Shown: positions 9,558-17,867 of the stretch, piece after piece | Layout of the letters: the number at the start of each line of letters is the position of its first letter | Numbering within the stretch: position 1 is the stretch's first letter | Source: JBCCXZ01 sp965228005 | GTDB lineage: Bacteria; Planctomycetota; Planctomycetia; Pirellulales; Lacipirellulaceae | Assembly: GCA_965228005.1 (NCBI GenBank) | Contig: CBDDGV010000003.1 | Coordinates: 682,001 to 746,000 of the forward strand | Direction: 5' to 3' | DNA: 64,000 nucleotides | Notes under the pieces: model-generated | The model's input: only the letters and a program-made list of their open reading frames with translations | What the model was told of the DNA's origin: nothing | Databases searched by the model: none | Made by a program: the position numbers and the translations under genes

Positions 9558-9586
9558 AGCCTAGGACCCTAAACGGGGAGTGTCAA
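9558..9586 (-). promoter_or_regulatory. Predicted sigma70-type promoter for nusA-infB-rbfA
   Basis: On the minus strand a perfect -35 box TTGACA (9581-9586) is followed after 17 bases by TAGGCT (9558-9563). Transcription would start near 9551, giving a leader of about 165 bases before nusA. The -10 box is only a partial match. Confidence 0.55.
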
Positions 9587-9669
9587 GTAGCCCACGCCGC
9601 GAACGGGGCCTGCTGAGACCGCTTGCGGCGGGGAAACGCACTCGCAATGCCCGGCAAGCCAGAGGGGCG

Positions 9670-10965
9670 TCACACCGCCCGCACCACCACCGCGGCCGCT
9701 TGGCCCTGCGGGGTGACGCTCAGCTTCAAGAAGGAGCCCCCGGCGTCGCTCCCTGCGGCGGGGCTGGCGTTCACGGGGCACTCGGGGTCGGGCGTCGGAC
9801 AGTTGATCGTGGGGAACAGGTCGCCCTTCTCCAACGCCAACAGGCTGCACGCCAACTCGACCACGCCGCTGCCGGAGCCAAGGTTGCCGAAACGGCTCTT
9901 CGGGGCGACCACGGGCGTGTCTTCGCGTCCTGTGGCTGAGGCGATCGCGTTCGCTTCGCAGAGGTCGGCCTCGCGGGTCGCCAAGCCGTGGGCGTTGACG
10001 TGGCCTACGGACTCGACGCCTGCGTCTTGCAGCGCGGCCTTGGCGGCGTTCTCCAGCGCCTGCCGCGGGTTGCCCCGCAGCTCGCGGTCGGTCACAGAAC
10101 TGCTCCCCGAGCCGATGACCTCGCCGTAGATCGTTGCGCCGCGCGACTGAGCCGACTCCAGCTCTTCGAGCACCACGGCCCCAGCTCCCTCGCCGACCAC
10201 CATGCCCGTTCGAGCCGAGTCAAAGGGCCGGCTCGCCTCGGCGGGCGCCAGCCCTGGGTCGGCCAGCTGCTCGGTCTGCACCGCGTGCACCGTCTTGAAT
10301 GGGTGCAGCCGCGTGCCGGTGGCGCCGGCGACCATCCGGTCGGCGTGGCCGCGTGCGATAGTCTGGGCTGCTTCGCGGATTGCCGCTACGCCCGACGCCT
10401 CACGCAGCGTGAGCGAATTGTTCGGGCCCCGCAGGTCGTAGGTGATCGCCACGTGGCTGGCCGGCATATTCGGCAGGTACTTCAGCATCCACAGCGGGTT
10501 CATCTCCGCCAGGCCCGCCGAGCCCCAATCGTCGTACCGGAAGTCGCCGCTCTCGCGGCACTTCGCCATGCTGTCTTCAAACTCCTCGGGCATCGTCAGC
10601 ATGTAGTCGCTGCCGAAGGCCACGCCGAACCGCTCCGGATCAGAGCCTTCGCCGCCGGCGTCCTGCATGGCGTGCTCCACTGCGGCCAGGCCCATCACCG
10701 TCTCGCGGCACATCAGCTTGATGGCCTTGCGGATGTACTTCTTGCGGTCTTTGGGGAGGTCGCCGAAGTCGTCGATATTGCCCTCGAAGCCCCAGGCCTC
10801 GCCGCCGTAGTGGACGCGGTCGCGCAGCTCGGCCATCCACTCCAAGGGCTTCACGCCGCTGGCGCCCGACCAGAGCGCTTCGCGCAGCGCATCGAGCGAA
10901 GAGCCGATCGGCGAGACGACGCCGATGCCGGTGATCGCAACACGGCGGGAGTGGGTAGAAGACAT
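9670..10965 (-). CDS. Beta-ketoacyl-ACP synthase-like protein lacking the active-site cysteine
   Basis: 431 residues from the ATG at 10965 (a TTG 27 bases upstream is possible). The thiolase fold of FabB/FabF enzymes is clear: RRVAITGIGVVSPIG at the start, RGPNNSLTLREASG around the nucleophile elbow, FDSARTGMVVGEGAGAVVLE (shortened family block), VNAHGLAT and PKSRFGNLGSGSG. Aligned with FabF in this window, the catalytic Cys is Glu189 (codon GAG at 10399-10401), the first catalytic His is kept (His326), and the second is Asn361. It therefore should not condense acyl groups by the usual route; it resembles chain length factors or KSQ decarboxylases, where Cys is Gln. Function inferred only. 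It lies 285 bases upstream of the nusA start and about 4 kb from the FAS operon. Confidence 0.9.
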   Translation of the reverse strand: MSSTHSRRVAITGIGVVSPIGSSLDALREALWSGASGVKPLEWMAELRDRVHYGGEAWGFEGNIDDFGDLPKDRKKYIRKAIKLMCRETVMGLAAVEHAMQDAGGEGSDPERFGVAFGSDYMLTMPEEFEDSMAKCRESGDFRYDDWGSAGLAEMNPLWMLKYLPNMPASHVAITYDLRGPNNSLTLREASGVAAIREAAQTIARGHADRMVAGATGTRLHPFKTVHAVQTEQLADPGLAPAEASRPFDSARTGMVVGEGAGAVVLEELESAQSRGATIYGEVIGSGSSSVTDRELRGNPRQALENAAKAALQDAGVESVGHVNAHGLATREADLCEANAIASATGREDTPVVAPKSRFGNLGSGSGVVELACSLLALEKGDLFPTINCPTPDPECPVNASPAAGSDAGGSFLKLSVTPQGQAAAVVVRAV

Positions 10966-11137
10966 GTGGCTTGGGCGCAAAGGGTGTACCAATCTAATTC
11001 AATCAGCTTAGCGATTTACAGGAGAGTTCTCTAGCCGACGAAACGAGCCTACTCGGCCATAAAGCTAGACGGATTGATAGTCAATTCGGGGTCAGGTTGC
11101 CGGCTCGGGACGAGAGGCATCGCCGGGAATGTGCCGC

Positions 11138-11461
11138 TTAGCGAGCACTGCCAGTGAAGGCGTCGTATTCTGCGTGGGTGCCGATCCAGTACCAGACGTT
11201 GCACTCGTCATGCTCATCGCGAACGAAGATCGCGCGATACTGCATGGTGATCGAGACGGATACACTCCCCGGGCTATGACCACCAGTGCGGCGGTCTTTG
11301 AGGACGTGTCTCCGAAGTGAAGGGTGCTGAGGATCTCGGTCGAAGAATCGGCAGCCCTCGCGAGTCAACTGCTTGATGTGCTCAGGCAGCCTCTTGTACT
11401 GCTCCCGAAACCCCCGTGTGGTCCGGTTCCGCCTCCTAAAAGAACTCGGCAGTCTCGCCAT
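11138..11461 (-). CDS. RelE/ParE-like toxin family protein
   Basis: 107 residues. The basic N-terminal half (EQYKRLPEHIKQLTREGCRFFDRDPQHPSL) and the ending with SITMQYRAIFVRDE, WYWIGTHAEYDAF have the pattern of RelE/ParE/HigB toxins (a beta hairpin around YRAIF and the final G-x-H-xx-Y). Such proteins cleave mRNA at the ribosome or poison gyrase. Its start overlaps the end of the upstream gene by 26 bases, as is usual in toxin-antitoxin operons where translation is coupled. The family call is by pattern; activity is untested. Confidence 0.65.
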   Translation of the reverse strand: MARLPSSFRRRNRTTRGFREQYKRLPEHIKQLTREGCRFFDRDPQHPSLRRHVLKDRRTGGHSPGSVSVSITMQYRAIFVRDEHDECNVWYWIGTHAEYDAFTGSAR

Positions 11462-11906
11462 CTCTGTGTTCTCTCAGAGCGTCGTCCATGAGCCGAGTCA
11501 GAGGGCCGGGCATTTCTTCGGCCTCGCCGTCTAAGGAAGCGACAATCGCTTTGACCTCCGCACAGCACTCTTCAAACTCTTGTGCGTTCGAGACTTGGTA
11601 CCCCTTTTCCGCTTGCAAGCTCACCCACTTCCTGGCGTGCTCGCAGGGTTCTAGCCAAGCTCGAAACAACTCTTCGAGTGCCTTCTCAAACTCCGGTTCA
11701 TGCTCGTGCACCTCGTTGAAGACCGCATGCCGCACGGCGACATCAGCTCGCCGTAGCCAGTTGAAGGCATCAATGCCGAGTTGCAAAAATGCTTCGCAGT
11801 CGTAGCAGTCCATCGCCTCCCGGTGCTCACTCATGAGGTGATCATCGGTAGCGGTGTACTCTTCGACGCGTTTCTGGGCACTCGATAGAGTCAGGTTAGT
11901 GCACAT
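11436..11906 (-). CDS. Acidic small protein upstream of the RelE-like gene, putative antitoxin
   Basis: 156 residues from the ATG at 11906; a GTG at 11915 would add three residues. The protein is acidic and predicted mostly helical (for example EFEKALEELFRAWLEPCEHARKW, given in part), with no recognised DNA-binding motif. It overlaps the RelE-like toxin gene by 26 bases on the same strand, so it is the natural antitoxin candidate, but antitoxins are usually shorter (70-100 residues) and I cannot place it in a known family. It may equally be an unrelated host protein. Confidence 0.5.
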   Translation of the reverse strand: MCTNLTLSSAQKRVEEYTATDDHLMSEHREAMDCYDCEAFLQLGIDAFNWLRRADVAVRHAVFNEVHEHEPEFEKALEELFRAWLEPCEHARKWVSLQAEKGYQVSNAQEFEECCAEVKAIVASLDGEAEEMPGPLTRLMDDALREHRDGETAEFF

Positions 11907-12278
11907 ACGCTTCACAGATTGGCAAGAGAGGTACTTCGCAACAACGAACCGATAGCTGAAACCGGGCGCGACCGAATTCCCTCCTCGTATTGGCCGAACA
12001 CTTTGGCCGAATGCACTCTTTGCTCGAACTGCGCTCTACTAAGAAGTATTGCTGAGAAACGGCCATTAGCAAGCATCAAGTCTTTTCTGCACTTGGGTTT
12101 GCGCAGCCAGCTAGGTCCTTGTTTCGGCTATCTCGTTGATCGATCCGGATTTACAGAACATGCCGCACCGAAAAGGGATTCTTGGCGTGACCTGCAAGAA
12201 TGGCTTGCCGTTCTACGGGTTCCAATGTGGCAAACCCCGACTCAGCACCCACGACACCTGTGCAATGTAGCCCTTGCC
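11907..12278. other. Intergenic stretch, no gene seen
   Basis: About 370 bases between the antitoxin-like gene and the secretin-like gene, with GC visibly lower than the flanks. An open frame runs through on the plus strand but its translation has no family features and it is antisense to the next gene. I see no RNA gene or clear terminator. Confidence 0.4.
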
Positions 12279-13526
12279 CTAGTACCGCCCGTGGTAGGTC
12301 TGCTCCGGCCGGCTGGCCGTCACCGAGGGGCTCACGCCGCCGGCGACCGGCGGGGCCACCGGGCCCTTGCTCTCGACGAACAGCAAGGCGTCGGCCCGCG
12401 GGGCCGTCTTCAGCATCGGCACCACGTCGGTCAGCATGTTCGGCTTCGCCGGCCCCGGCGTCGCCACCACGCCCATGCTCAAGAGCAGCACCTGGTCGGT
12501 CGGCCAGCGGAAGCGCTCGTGCACCTGCACCATCGTCATCTGCGGCACCTGCACCTCCGTCCGCTGGTTGGGGGCCACGGTGCTGGCCACGTCGAGCTTC
12601 ACCGGCAGCATCTTCTCTACCTGCGCCAGCCGCACCTTCACCACCGCGTCGGTGGTGCGCGCGTCGAGCGACATCAGCGGGCTGAACTCCAGCGAGAAGC
12701 CTTCTTCGAGCTGACCCAGCTCCGGCTGGTAGCCGGGCCAGGCCGCCTGCGTGCGGACGACGCCCTTGGTGTACGAGCGGTTCCGCATCGACGAGACGAC
12801 CAGCGACTCACCGTTCAGCACCATCTGGTGCGGCGGGTTGTGCTCGCGGTAATCGCCCCGGCGGCGCATCTCAGCCATCATCAACGCCGCGTCTTCCTTG
12901 GCGAGGATCCAGCCCTGTACGCCCGGCGACTGCACGGGGATCGGCGTCATCAGCGGCAGCGCCCGCGCCCGCCAGTTCGGGTTGTCCACGGTCACGATCC
13001 GCAGTCCAAAGCTGTGGCTCTCGGCGCGGCTGTTCACGAACCGGTCGACGATGTCGGCCACGATCGCCTGCATCTGCGGCGTGTGGTAGACGCGGAGCGT
13101 CTTGGTGTCGGCGCTCAACAGGCCCAGCGGCTTGGAGTGCCACGCCTCGTAGCCGGTCTCGCGGAGGATCCAGTCGACGATCGCCTGCTCGGGCTGCGAG
13201 GCGTTCTGCACGCGGAGCGTGTAGGGCGTGATGTCGTAGTCCCGCCACACCTGCCCGTGCTCGTTAGGCAACTGTCCCGAGCCCTTCGTCACGCGGGCCC
13301 GCGTGGGCTGCGGCGGCTGTTGCTGCTGCGGCGCGACGGGTTGCGCTCCAGGCTGCGCTGTCTGTTGGGGCGCGGTTTGCCCGAAAGGCGCCCCGCCGAG
13401 CGGCGCTGCGTTGTCGGTCGCCGAACGCCAGTTGCTCGCCCCCGGTTGGGATGGAGGGAGCTGCGCCGAAGCCGCCGCCGCAGACAGCATCAACAGGGCG
13501 GACATCGCAGTGGTAAGAATTCGCAT
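12279..13526 (-). CDS. Secreted protein with secretin-like C-terminal region
   Basis: 415 residues from the ATG at 13526, which has a GGAG Shine-Dalgarno and opens a signal peptide (MRILTTAMSALLMLSAAAASAQ). A Gln/Pro/Ala-rich linker (about 30-75) follows, then a domain with YDITPYTLRV and a beta-rich region with VEKMLPVKLDVASTVAPNQ and SMGVVATPGPA that recalls the secretin domain of type II/III secretion proteins (substrate-side N domain, then VxxxE/VP patterns). Exported to the periplasm or outer membrane by its signal. The secretin resemblance is weak; no full pilus or secretion operon is nearby. Confidence 0.7.
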   Translation of the reverse strand: MRILTTAMSALLMLSAAAASAQLPPSQPGASNWRSATDNAAPLGGAPFGQTAPQQTAQPGAQPVAPQQQQPPQPTRARVTKGSGQLPNEHGQVWRDYDITPYTLRVQNASQPEQAIVDWILRETGYEAWHSKPLGLLSADTKTLRVYHTPQMQAIVADIVDRFVNSRAESHSFGLRIVTVDNPNWRARALPLMTPIPVQSPGVQGWILAKEDAALMMAEMRRRGDYREHNPPHQMVLNGESLVVSSMRNRSYTKGVVRTQAAWPGYQPELGQLEEGFSLEFSPLMSLDARTTDAVVKVRLAQVEKMLPVKLDVASTVAPNQRTEVQVPQMTMVQVHERFRWPTDQVLLLSMGVVATPGPAKPNMLTDVVPMLKTAPRADALLFVESKGPVAPPVAGGVSPSVTASRPEQTYHGRY

Positions 13527-13687
13527 ACCGCTCTCCTCGCGTGGCGCCAAATAAGGGGCGAGGAGTATAGAAGCGGCGCAAGGGCGTCACAACGCCGAAG
13601 CGGAGAGTGCTAGCAGAGCGTTCTTCGGAGACCGCGGCCGCCGGGCTTCAGCCCGGCGGGCTCAATCGAGCTCGCCGCAAGATGGCC

Positions 13688-13754
13688 GGGTGGCACTGGC
13701 ATCTTGCCAGTGCAGAACCCGCAGGAAAGCACTGGCGAGACGCCAGTGCCACCC
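13688..13754 (+). repeat. Palindromic repeat family A, copy 1
   Basis: Outer arms GGGTGGCACTGGC and GCCAGTGCCACCC enclose two inner hairpins: CACTGGCATCTTGCCAGTG and CACTGGCGAGACGCCAGTG. The two inner loops (ATCTT and GAGAC) differ from each other but are kept between copies, giving the element a direction. Copies lie at 20444-20512 (reversed) and 51387-51465. Confidence 0.9.
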
Positions 13755-13775
13755 GTCGGGAGAGTGAGTGGACAA

Positions 13776-14330
13776 CTAACCGTCTCTAGCAAAGAACAGT
13801 TCATTCCATTTCCGCACCCTGGAGCTAGCCCAAGGGAAGTGTCCGTAGCGCCAGCTGTAGCACTTGCGGGATTCTGCTTCTTCGAGGTGTTTGATGTGAT
13901 GCAGGTACATGGCACACGCCAGAGCAGTCCTGTCTGACCCGCCCCGGCAGTGAATCAACAAGGGCTTCGGGGCGCTGCGGCAGGTTTCGATGAAGTCGAG
14001 CAGTTCTTCCTTCGAAGGCGGATCACGATTCGTCCAGGCGAAGTCATGGTGAGCTACACCCGATGCCCTGCAACAAGCTGTCTCAGCGATCCACCAGGCT
14101 TCGGTTGGATTGGCTCCGCGTAGGTTAATGACGCTGGCAATCCGTTCTTCGGAGATGGCGGCCTGCAACTGCGAGGATGATAGCTGACCGGACCGATACA
14201 GTTCTCCCTCAACTACGGTGTGGAAGTTCGGATAGACGTTGACCCACCACAGGACCGTCGCAAGGAGGCCCAGTAGCCCGAGTGACAAGAAGCTGAGCAG
14301 CCGCTTGATCGTTCTCGTTCTCACGACCAT
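13776..14330 (-). CDS. Membrane-anchored dual-specificity phosphatase-like protein
   Basis: 184 residues. A membrane helix at 11-31 follows a basic start, so the catalytic domain probably faces the periplasm. The phosphatase domain shows the family entry FHTVVEGELYRSGQLS, VINLRG, and the active-site P-loop HCRGGSDRT at 127-135 with nucleophile Cys128 and Arg134 (HCX5R). This form (CxxGxDRT) occurs in bacterial tyrosine phosphatases and phosphoinositide-type phosphatases. Substrate unknown. It is a lone gene, with repeat family A just downstream. Confidence 0.85.
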   Translation of the reverse strand: MVVRTRTIKRLLSFLSLGLLGLLATVLWWVNVYPNFHTVVEGELYRSGQLSSSQLQAAISEERIASVINLRGANPTEAWWIAETACCRASGVAHHDFAWTNRDPPSKEELLDFIETCRSAPKPLLIHCRGGSDRTALACAMYLHHIKHLEEAESRKCYSWRYGHFPWASSRVRKWNELFFARDG

Positions 14331-14620
14331 GCCCCGCGGATTCTGGCATTCTTCGACAAGTTCCTCTCGCTTCAGTCTATTCTACTGGCCTCAGCGCAAA
14401 GCACCGCAACCCTTGGAGGATCAGCGGAAGTGCAGAGTGGCCGGGCGAGAAACGCCCAACGGTCTTGGAAAGAGGCGCTCCGTCGGCTTTGCTTGTGCAC
14501 TGAGGGCTTGCCGGATTGCCTCTTGTGCTGCGCACACCGACAATCGGCCGGATGAGCCAACGGGGAGGCAACGCTATTAACGGCCGACAGTCGGCGCCAC
14601 CCGCGACACCCTTGGAGCAC

Positions 14621-14935
14621 TCAGCTTAACGATCGAGACGGAAGGGCTGCTGTCTCTTTCTGGAATAGTGAGTCCCATTCCAGCCAATCGCTTTGCTTGA
14701 GTGCTCCCGCGATTTGTAAGCCGGGTGGTTCGACGCTCTCCCACAGGTATCCATTGTGTTGATCATCGAGCCTTGAAAACCAGCGGTGAAAACCCTCGTC
14801 GGACCCCATGTAATAGGGCAATCCTAGATAGATCTCATTGAGCGAGTGCCAGTCTTGGTCAGAGAATCCATCCCAGTCGAAGCAATAGATGCGCTCGATA
14901 TCTAGCCACTCAGAGGCTTGGGGGTCAGGGTTCAT
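14621..14935 (-). CDS. Hypothetical small acidic protein
   Basis: 104 residues from the ATG at 14935. The sequence is Trp/Asp/Tyr-rich (SEWLDIERIYCFDWDGFSDQ in part, LGLPYYMGSDEGFHRWFSRLD), without signal peptide or membrane segment, and of a composition expected for a real cytosolic protein rather than a shadow frame. No family recognised. It lies 209 bases downstream of fabF on the same strand, with no sign of a shared role. Confidence 0.5.
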   Translation of the reverse strand: MNPDPQASEWLDIERIYCFDWDGFSDQDWHSLNEIYLGLPYYMGSDEGFHRWFSRLDDQHNGYLWESVEPPGLQIAGALKQSDWLEWDSLFQKETAALPSRSLS

Positions 14936-15143
14936 TGCGTTGTCATACCAAAGCACCGCCACTGCAACGCTCCGTATCTGCTCGACTCAGATTTCCTGCA
15001 AATCCGAGGAACTGCCTCGCGATCGACATGGTGACATGCATCTGCTGCAGTGTGAGATATCGCAGCACTTCAGGGATTTCACAAAGCTGGTCCGGTTCGC
15101 GCAACTGCCCCGCCAGAGATCGCCTCACCATGCGGATCCGCAA

Positions 15144-16382
15144 TCAGTTCAGCTTGCCAAGCACAATCGTCGCGTTGTGCCCGCCGAAGCCAAAACTGTT
15201 GCTCATCACCCGCTCCAGCTTCCGCTCTTGCGGCGTGTTGGGCGTGTAGTTCAGGTCGCACTCGGGGTCGGGCGTCTGCAGATTGATCGTCGGCGGGCAG
15301 ACGCCGTCGCGGATCGCCAGCAGTGAGAAGATCGCCTCGACGCCGCCGCTCGCCCCAAGCAGGTGGCCGAGGTGGCTCTTGGTGCTCGAGACGTTCATTT
15401 TATAAGCGTGGTCCTCGAACACACGCTTGATCGCGGTGGTTTCCGCCTTGTCGCCCAGGGGCGTGCTCGTGCCGTGGGCGTTCACGTAGTCGATGTCGTC
15501 GGGGTTGAGCCCGCCGTCGCGGAGGGCTCCGGCCATCGCCGCGGCGGCGCCGGTGCCGTGGGCGTCCGGCTGCGTGATGTGCCCCGCGTCGGCGCTGGCG
15601 CCCACGCCGAGCACCTCGCCGTAGATCTCGGCCCCGCGCTTCTGGGCGTGCTCCAGCTCCTCGAACACCAGGATGCCGGCGCCTTCGGAGAGGACGAACC
15701 CGTCGCGGTCGGCGTCAAACGGCCGGCTGGCCTCCTGCGGGGCGTCGCTGCGGGTGGAGAGGGCCTTCATGTTGGCGAAGCCCGAGAGCCCGATCGGGGT
15801 GAGCGCCGCTTCGCTGCCGCCGGTGATCATCACCTCGGCGTCGTTGTACTGGATCGCCCGGAAGGCGTCGGCCATAGCGTTGGTGGCGCTGGCGCAGGCG
15901 GTGGCAATGGCGTGGTTCGGCCCCCGCAGGCCGTAGCGGATCGAGACGTGCCCGCTCGCCGCGTTGAGCATCAGCTTGGGGATCGTGAACGCCGAGACCT
16001 TGTCGGGGCCCTTGAGGATGAGCCGCCGCTCCTGGTCCTCGATCTCGTTCAGCCCGCCGATGCCCGAGCCGACCATGGCGCCGCAACGGGTGACGTCTTC
16101 CTTCTCGAAGTCGAGCCCGCTGTCGGTCACCGCGTCGATCGCGGAGACGAGCCCGAACTGCACGAAGCGGTCGAGCCGCTTCGCCTCTTTGGGGCTGACG
16201 TACCCGTCGGCGGACCAGTTCAGCACCTCGCCGGCGAAGTCCACCTTGTGGTCGGCCGTGTCGAAGTGCTCGATCTTGTGGACGCCGCTCTTACCGGCCA
16301 GCACCTTCTGCCACAGGTCTTCCACCTTGCAGCTGAGGCCGGTGACGGCTCCTAAGCCTGTGACGACGACTCGTCGCTTCAT
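15144..16382 (-). CDS. fabF: 3-oxoacyl-[acyl-carrier-protein] synthase II
   Basis: 412 residues from the ATG at 16382. The condensing enzyme extends acyl-ACP with malonyl-ACP in fatty acid synthesis. The catalytic triad is intact: nucleophile Cys163 in TACASATNAMADA, His in YVNAHGTSTPLGD and His in KSHLGHLLGASG. The length and GFGGHN-containing C-terminus are standard for FabF. It follows acpP by 108 bases as last gene of the rpmF-fabD-fabG-acpP-fabF cluster. Note the contrast with the Cys-less relative at 9670-10965. Confidence 0.97.
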   Translation of the reverse strand: MKRRVVVTGLGAVTGLSCKVEDLWQKVLAGKSGVHKIEHFDTADHKVDFAGEVLNWSADGYVSPKEAKRLDRFVQFGLVSAIDAVTDSGLDFEKEDVTRCGAMVGSGIGGLNEIEDQERRLILKGPDKVSAFTIPKLMLNAASGHVSIRYGLRGPNHAIATACASATNAMADAFRAIQYNDAEVMITGGSEAALTPIGLSGFANMKALSTRSDAPQEASRPFDADRDGFVLSEGAGILVFEELEHAQKRGAEIYGEVLGVGASADAGHITQPDAHGTGAAAAMAGALRDGGLNPDDIDYVNAHGTSTPLGDKAETTAIKRVFEDHAYKMNVSSTKSHLGHLLGASGGVEAIFSLLAIRDGVCPPTINLQTPDPECDLNYTPNTPQERKLERVMSNSFGFGGHNATIVLGKLN

Positions 16383-16490
16383 GGCAATCAATCACGCATA
16401 GAGTCGGGCGGCCCGCGCGGCGGCGGCCGCCGGGAAGCGAGAAACACTCAAGCGGGCGTGCCGCCCGCCGGGGCCCGATGCGCGCCCTCT

Positions 16491-16730
16491 CTAGCCGCCG
16501 GAGTTCTGCTCGATAAACTCGACCGCCTGGCCGACGGTCTGGATCTTCTCCGCCGCGTCGTCGGGGATGTTCACGTCGAACTCTTCCTCGAGCTCCATGA
16601 CCAGCTCGACCGTGTCGAGCGAGTCCGCCCCGAGGTCGTTCACGAACGACGTTTCTGCGCTGATCTTGTCCTTCTCGACACCGAGCTGCTCCGAGACGAT
16701 GTCGGTGACGCGTTCCATGACTGAGGCCAC
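16491..16730 (-). CDS. acpP: Acyl carrier protein
   Basis: 79 residues, acidic and helical, with the phosphopantetheine attachment site GADSLD (Ser37) in the usual position. It carries growing acyl chains between Fab enzymes and to lipid A and phospholipid synthesis. It sits between fabG and fabF, the standard place, but is separated from fabG by 316 bases that contain its own predicted promoter. Confidence 0.98.
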   Translation of the reverse strand: MASVMERVTDIVSEQLGVEKDKISAETSFVNDLGADSLDTVELVMELEEEFDVNIPDDAAEKIQTVGQAVEFIEQNSGG

Positions 16731-16945
16731 GATATCGGTCCTCCTTCGTATCCCTTGGATACCGATGATTTGTCTTGTTGTTTGACTTGGAAACTCTGGC
16801 TCAGGCGGGGCCTAAGCCGCACGTTGCGTGCGTGGGGTGAGTACGTATTTGCTGGTAGGTTATGCGTAAGACGCCCTGCGGGCGTTTCATCCAGTCCTTC
16901 GGATCGCCGTGGCAGGCGGTCCCTGCGGCTCTGTGCAAGCGGTTA

Positions 16946-16975
16946 AAAATAGAGCGATTCCGTAAACGAGGTCAA
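16946..16975 (-). promoter_or_regulatory. Predicted promoter for acpP-fabF
   Basis: Minus strand: TTGACC (16970-16975), 18-base spacer, TATTTT (16946-16951), in the 316-base gap between fabG and acpP. It would give a leader of about 210 bases that includes a small GC-rich hairpin (ACGCCCTGCGGGCGT) at 16870-16884. An independent promoter would suit the high demand for ACP. Confidence 0.5.
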
Positions 16976-17046
16976 GAGATAGCTATTTGGCGATCCGGTG
17001 TCCAGATCACCGTATGCGGGCCGTTCCGCGGCCGCCGGGCCCGGAA

Positions 17047-17817
17047 CTAAGCGGTCAGGCCGCCGTCGATGGTGATCACCTGCCCGGTGATGTAGGCCGC
17101 CGAGTCGCTCGACAGGTACAGCACCGCGTCGGCGATCTCCTCCACTTCGCCCAAACGCTTGGCGGGGACACGCTTTTTGACCTCGTCGGTGAGCGCCGGC
17201 CCCAGGGCGTCGGTCATGTCGCTCGACACGAAGCCGGGGCAGATCGCGTTGACCGTGATCTTCCGCCCGGCCAGCTCGCGGGCCACGGTCTGCGTGAAGC
17301 CGATGATGCCCGCCTTGGAGGCCGAGTAGTTGGCCTGCCCGGGGTTGCCCATCAGTCCCGAGACGCTGGAGATGTTGATGATCCGCCCAACGCGTTTGCG
17401 CATCATCGCCAGCGACGCCGCCCGCGTGCAGAGGAACACCGACCGCAGGTTGGCCTGGATCACGTCGTCCCACTCCTCGTCGCTCATCCGGGGGATGAGC
17501 GTGTCGCGGGTGATGCCGGCGTTGTTGACGACGATATCGAGCTTCTCCCAGTCCTCGACGATCTGGTCGAACACTTTCTGCACCGCGTCGGAGTCGGTCA
17601 CGTCGCACACGATCGCCGCGGCACTGCCGCCGGCCGCTTCGATCTCGCCGACGGTTTCCTTCAGTTTGTCTTCGTTCCGCGCGAGGCAGGCTACCTTGCA
17701 GCCGGCCGCGCCGAGCGCGACCGCGATGCCCTTGCCGATGCCGCGCGAGGCCCCTGTTACCAGGCCGGTCTTGCCCGAGAGGTCGACCTGCACCCTGCGG
17801 TTGGCTTCGTCCGCCAT
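17047..17817 (-). CDS. fabG: 3-oxoacyl-[acyl-carrier-protein] reductase
   Basis: 256 residues of the short-chain dehydrogenase family. NADPH-binding TGASRGIGKGIA is near the start, NNAG follows at about residue 98, and the catalytic Ser-Tyr-Lys set is in INISSVSGLMGNPGQ and NYSASKAG. The C-terminus (GQVITIDGGLTA) is typical for FabG. It reduces 3-oxoacyl-ACP in each elongation cycle. It starts 50 bases after fabD. Confidence 0.97.
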   Translation of the reverse strand: MADEANRRVQVDLSGKTGLVTGASRGIGKGIAVALGAAGCKVACLARNEDKLKETVGEIEAAGGSAAAIVCDVTDSDAVQKVFDQIVEDWEKLDIVVNNAGITRDTLIPRMSDEEWDDVIQANLRSVFLCTRAASLAMMRKRVGRIINISSVSGLMGNPGQANYSASKAGIIGFTQTVARELAGRKITVNAICPGFVSSDMTDALGPALTDEVKKRVPAKRLGEVEEIADAVLYLSSDSAAYITGQVITIDGGLTA

Positions 17818-17867
17818 GATTGGTTACTCCGTCTCAGCTAGTTTGGTTTGTTTGGGTGGATGCCGCC

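Noticed and set aside
11919..13613. A 564-codon plus-strand frame across the intergenic stretch and the secretin-like gene
   Set aside because: Most of it is antisense to the secretin-like gene, which has a signal peptide and ribosome site; the remaining N-terminal part has no family features.
13610..13915. A 101-codon minus-strand frame with TGGTGVSPV and TGKMPVPP
   Set aside because: It is a translation of palindromic repeat family A, and it overlaps the end of the phosphatase gene.
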